From Conidiobolus incongruus B7586 (Eukaryota; Entomophthoromycota; Entomophthoromycetes; Entomophthorales; Conidiobolaceae): a DNA stretch of 19,327 bases. Shown here in pieces: positions 17,635 to 19,327 of this stretch. A program made the translations under genes and the position numbers. The notes beneath the pieces are model-generated. The model did not search any database, had not been told where the DNA came from, and was given only the letters and a program-made list of their open reading frames with translations. Where the stretch lies: the NCBI GenBank assembly GCA_000697335.1, contig JNEM01009847.1, positions 1 to 19,327 of the forward strand, read 5' to 3'. The first letter of the stretch is position 1. Each line of letters begins with the position of its first letter.

Positions 17635-19327
17635 TTACAATTCTTCTTCTTCAAAGTCTACTAATTTTTCATCAGATTTGATATTGTTTTTATCTTGGTT
17701 AGTTTCATTCTTATCCGAATCGGCGGTAGTATTGTTCTTTTCGGGTTCGGGTTCGGGTGTCTTGGGCATAGTCAAAACTTTGGTTAAAATCTGTAATTGG
17801 TACGCCTCAAGTTTCTTGATGTAGGGTTGGACATCAGTGGACTTGAAAGCGGCTTCTTCATGAGGCTGAAGCTTTTCTTGAGCTTTAATCTTGGCATCTA
17901 ACCAGTCTCGAGTTTCTTTAATGTATTTTTGAACGTCGGTATCCAAATTATCGATAAATTTAACTTGTTCTTCGGTGAGATTTTGAGGAATGGTACCGAG
18001 GGAAGTTTCAGTAGCTTCAAGGGCCTTTTCCAAATCTTTAATGGCTTTGGGACGTGCTGACAGTTCTTGCTTACGGTGGACAATCTTGTTCTTGGCATCA
18101 ATTAATACGGAGTACTTATCCTTTAATTCTTTCAAGGAGGCCTTGTCACCGTTGTCTTCTAACCATTCCATAGCTTCGCGAGATTTTTGGAGGAGAGATT
18201 CGCGTTCTTCGGAAGTGGAAACTTTGATCACTTCAGGTTGATCTAGGAAGTCGTCAATTCCATAGCCGAAAGATTCCAAATTATTTCTAGCTTCATCTAA
18301 AGCTTCTCTATCACTGTCCAATTTATTCAAGTGAGCCAGATTATCCTTAGCCTTCTTTAATTGGGTGGAGCTTAAAGAGGGGAATCCAACAGTTTCAAGT
18401 TCGACATTCAAGTGAACTGTTTGAGTAACATTCTTGGGAGCAGGAGGCTCTTCCTTGGTTTCATTCTTTTTAGAACCGTCTTCAGATTTATTTTCAGTTT
18501 CGGTAGTAGTGGTGGCTGGTTCAGGGGGAGGAGGAGGTAAGGTGTAGACGGCTTTGGCATGACTGACTCTAGCAGTACCAAATGGACTCATGTTTACAAA
18601 GAGTCTGACCTTGGATTCTAAAGCATCAGCTTGATATTTGGCATTAGCTTCAGTAAGACCCTTGACATGGCCTTGGAAAAGAGGAACTTTCTTGTTTTCA
18701 TTAGTGTAATCCAATTCAATATCAAAATCACTTTTAGATTTGATAGGGACAATCTTTTTTTGGTTAGTAGGAGCATTGGCTTTGTAGAGAGGAACAGTGT
18801 GAGAGTTGGCTCCATTTTCGGAATAGGTCAATTCGACAGTATAAACACTTAAATCAGTTAATCTAATATCCTTGACTTGGAACTGGCTGGAGAGAGAAGC
18901 ACCGTGGAATAAAGCACCCATAGTCATGGCTTCATCACCGTTGAGATTTTGGGAAAGTTTATCTCCAACTAGATCCTTCAAAATAGCTTGTATCTTAGGA
19001 ACTCTAACACCACCGCCAACAATCACAACAGATTCCAAATCCTCTGGCTTGAGACCAGCATTGGCTAAAGCAGTCTTAAGGGGAATATTTACACGCTCGA
19101 ACAAATCTTTACATTCGGCTTCGAATTTGGAGCGAGTCACCTGTGTACTGAAGTCTTTTTCTTCATGAAGTGATTCGATTGATGATCTGACTTGATTATT
19201 GGCTGACAAAATATGCTTAACACGGTTGGCTTCTTTGGCAAGTTTCTTAACAGAGCGAGGAGAATCCTTTAAATTAGAAACATTAGGATATTTAGAATTG
19301 AATTCCTTCAATAAGATGTTTTCAACA
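17635..19327 (-). CDS. ER lumenal GRP170/Lhs1-type Hsp70, C-terminal part
   Basis: GRP170 (HYOU1; yeast Lhs1) is a large Hsp70-related chaperone in the ER lumen that serves as nucleotide exchange factor for BiP/Kar2. The frame is open to the right edge, so the N-terminal part, including any signal peptide and most of the ATPase domain, lies outside; 563 codons plus stop are present. At the start are the Hsp70 segment KKLAKEANRVKHILSAN and, about 100 residues in, the third ATPase signature as VVIVGGGVRVPKIQ (V where most Hsp70s have S or T, as the GRP170/Hsp110 branch varies here). The peptide-binding beta domain follows, then an inserted loop with five prolines, TTTTETE and many acidic residues (about 262-300), then the long helical domain. 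The acidic tail has NNTT and NETN sequons, suiting a glycosylated lumenal protein. The C-terminus is EEEL in place of HDEL/KDEL. No intron is seen in this part. Confidence 0.93.
   Translation of the reverse strand, partial: VENILLKEFNSKYPNVSNLKDSPRSVKKLAKEANRVKHILSANNQVRSSIESLHEEKDFSTQVTRSKFEAECKDLFERVNIPLKTALANAGLKPEDLESVVIVGGGVRVPKIQAILKDLVGDKLSQNLNGDEAMTMGALFHGASLSSQFQVKDIRLTDLSVYTVELTYSENGANSHTVPLYKANAPTNQKKIVPIKSKSDFDIELDYTNENKKVPLFQGHVKGLTEANAKYQADALESKVRLFVNMSPFGTARVSHAKAVYTLPPPPPEPATTTTETENKSEDGSKKNETKEEPPAPKNVTQTVHLNVELETVGFPSLSSTQLKKAKDNLAHLNKLDSDREALDEARNNLESFGYGIDDFLDQPEVIKVSTSEERESLLQKSREAMEWLEDNGDKASLKELKDKYSVLIDAKNKIVHRKQELSARPKAIKDLEKALEATETSLGTIPQNLTEEQVKFIDNLDTDVQKYIKETRDWLDAKIKAQEKLQPHEEAAFKSTDVQPYIKKLEAYQLQILTKVLTMPKTPEPEPEKNNTTADSDKNETNQDKNNIKSDEKLVDFEEEEL

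Noticed and set aside
1-19327. CRISPR arrays, retroelements or large virus-like elements
   Set aside because: No spaced direct repeats, no long terminal repeats, and no reverse transcriptase, integrase, transposase or capsid motifs seen in any frame.

Overview
The window reads as nuclear DNA of a very AT-rich fungus. Genes are split by short introns (about 46-75 bp) with GT-AG ends and CTAAT-like branch sites. The NAGS is of the fungal mitochondrial type, there is a Pet127 gene, and long stretches of nearly pure A+T lie between genes. Rhodopsin-type (class A) receptor-like genes beside such genes suggest an early-diverging fungus, perhaps an entomophthoroid such as Conidiobolus. The lineage is inferred from gene content and composition, not from a database match.

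Layout. 1-1565: AT desert with one hairpin. 1566-2531 and 6751-7707 (minus): two single-exon seven-helix receptor paralogs, about 74% identical by hand count, with a matching TATA-like element about 50 bp before each start codon. Between them, at about 4711-5053, is a compositional island (about 38% G+C by hand count) with a TATA box, several helices and no useful reading frame; it is the best candidate here for an undescribed RNA gene. 7708-9826: AT-rich, with an 18-bp perfect inverted repeat. 9827-12001 (plus): a nine-exon Pet127 gene that I rebuilt back to its start codon and presequence. 12101-12174 (minus): tRNA-Val(AAC). 12986-14279 (plus): a coproporphyrinogen III oxidase gene with an in-frame TAA and substitutions at many family-invariant positions, probably a pseudogene or badly eroded copy. 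14686-16326 (minus): N-acetylglutamate synthase in two exons with a presequence. 17635-19327 (minus): the C-terminal 563 codons of an ER GRP170/Lhs1-type Hsp70, running off the right edge.

Functional links. Pet127, the CPOX-like gene and NAGS are neighbours, and each is predicted to begin with a basic, acid-poor N-terminus typical of mitochondrial import (RNA processing, haem synthesis, arginine synthesis). This is adjacency and not an operon: each gene has its own control region. The NAGS upstream region holds a TGAGTCA site, an inverted CCAAT pair and a GATA cluster, which fits amino-acid and nitrogen control. All exon joins and homology calls come from reading the sequence and remembered family motifs; no search was run.
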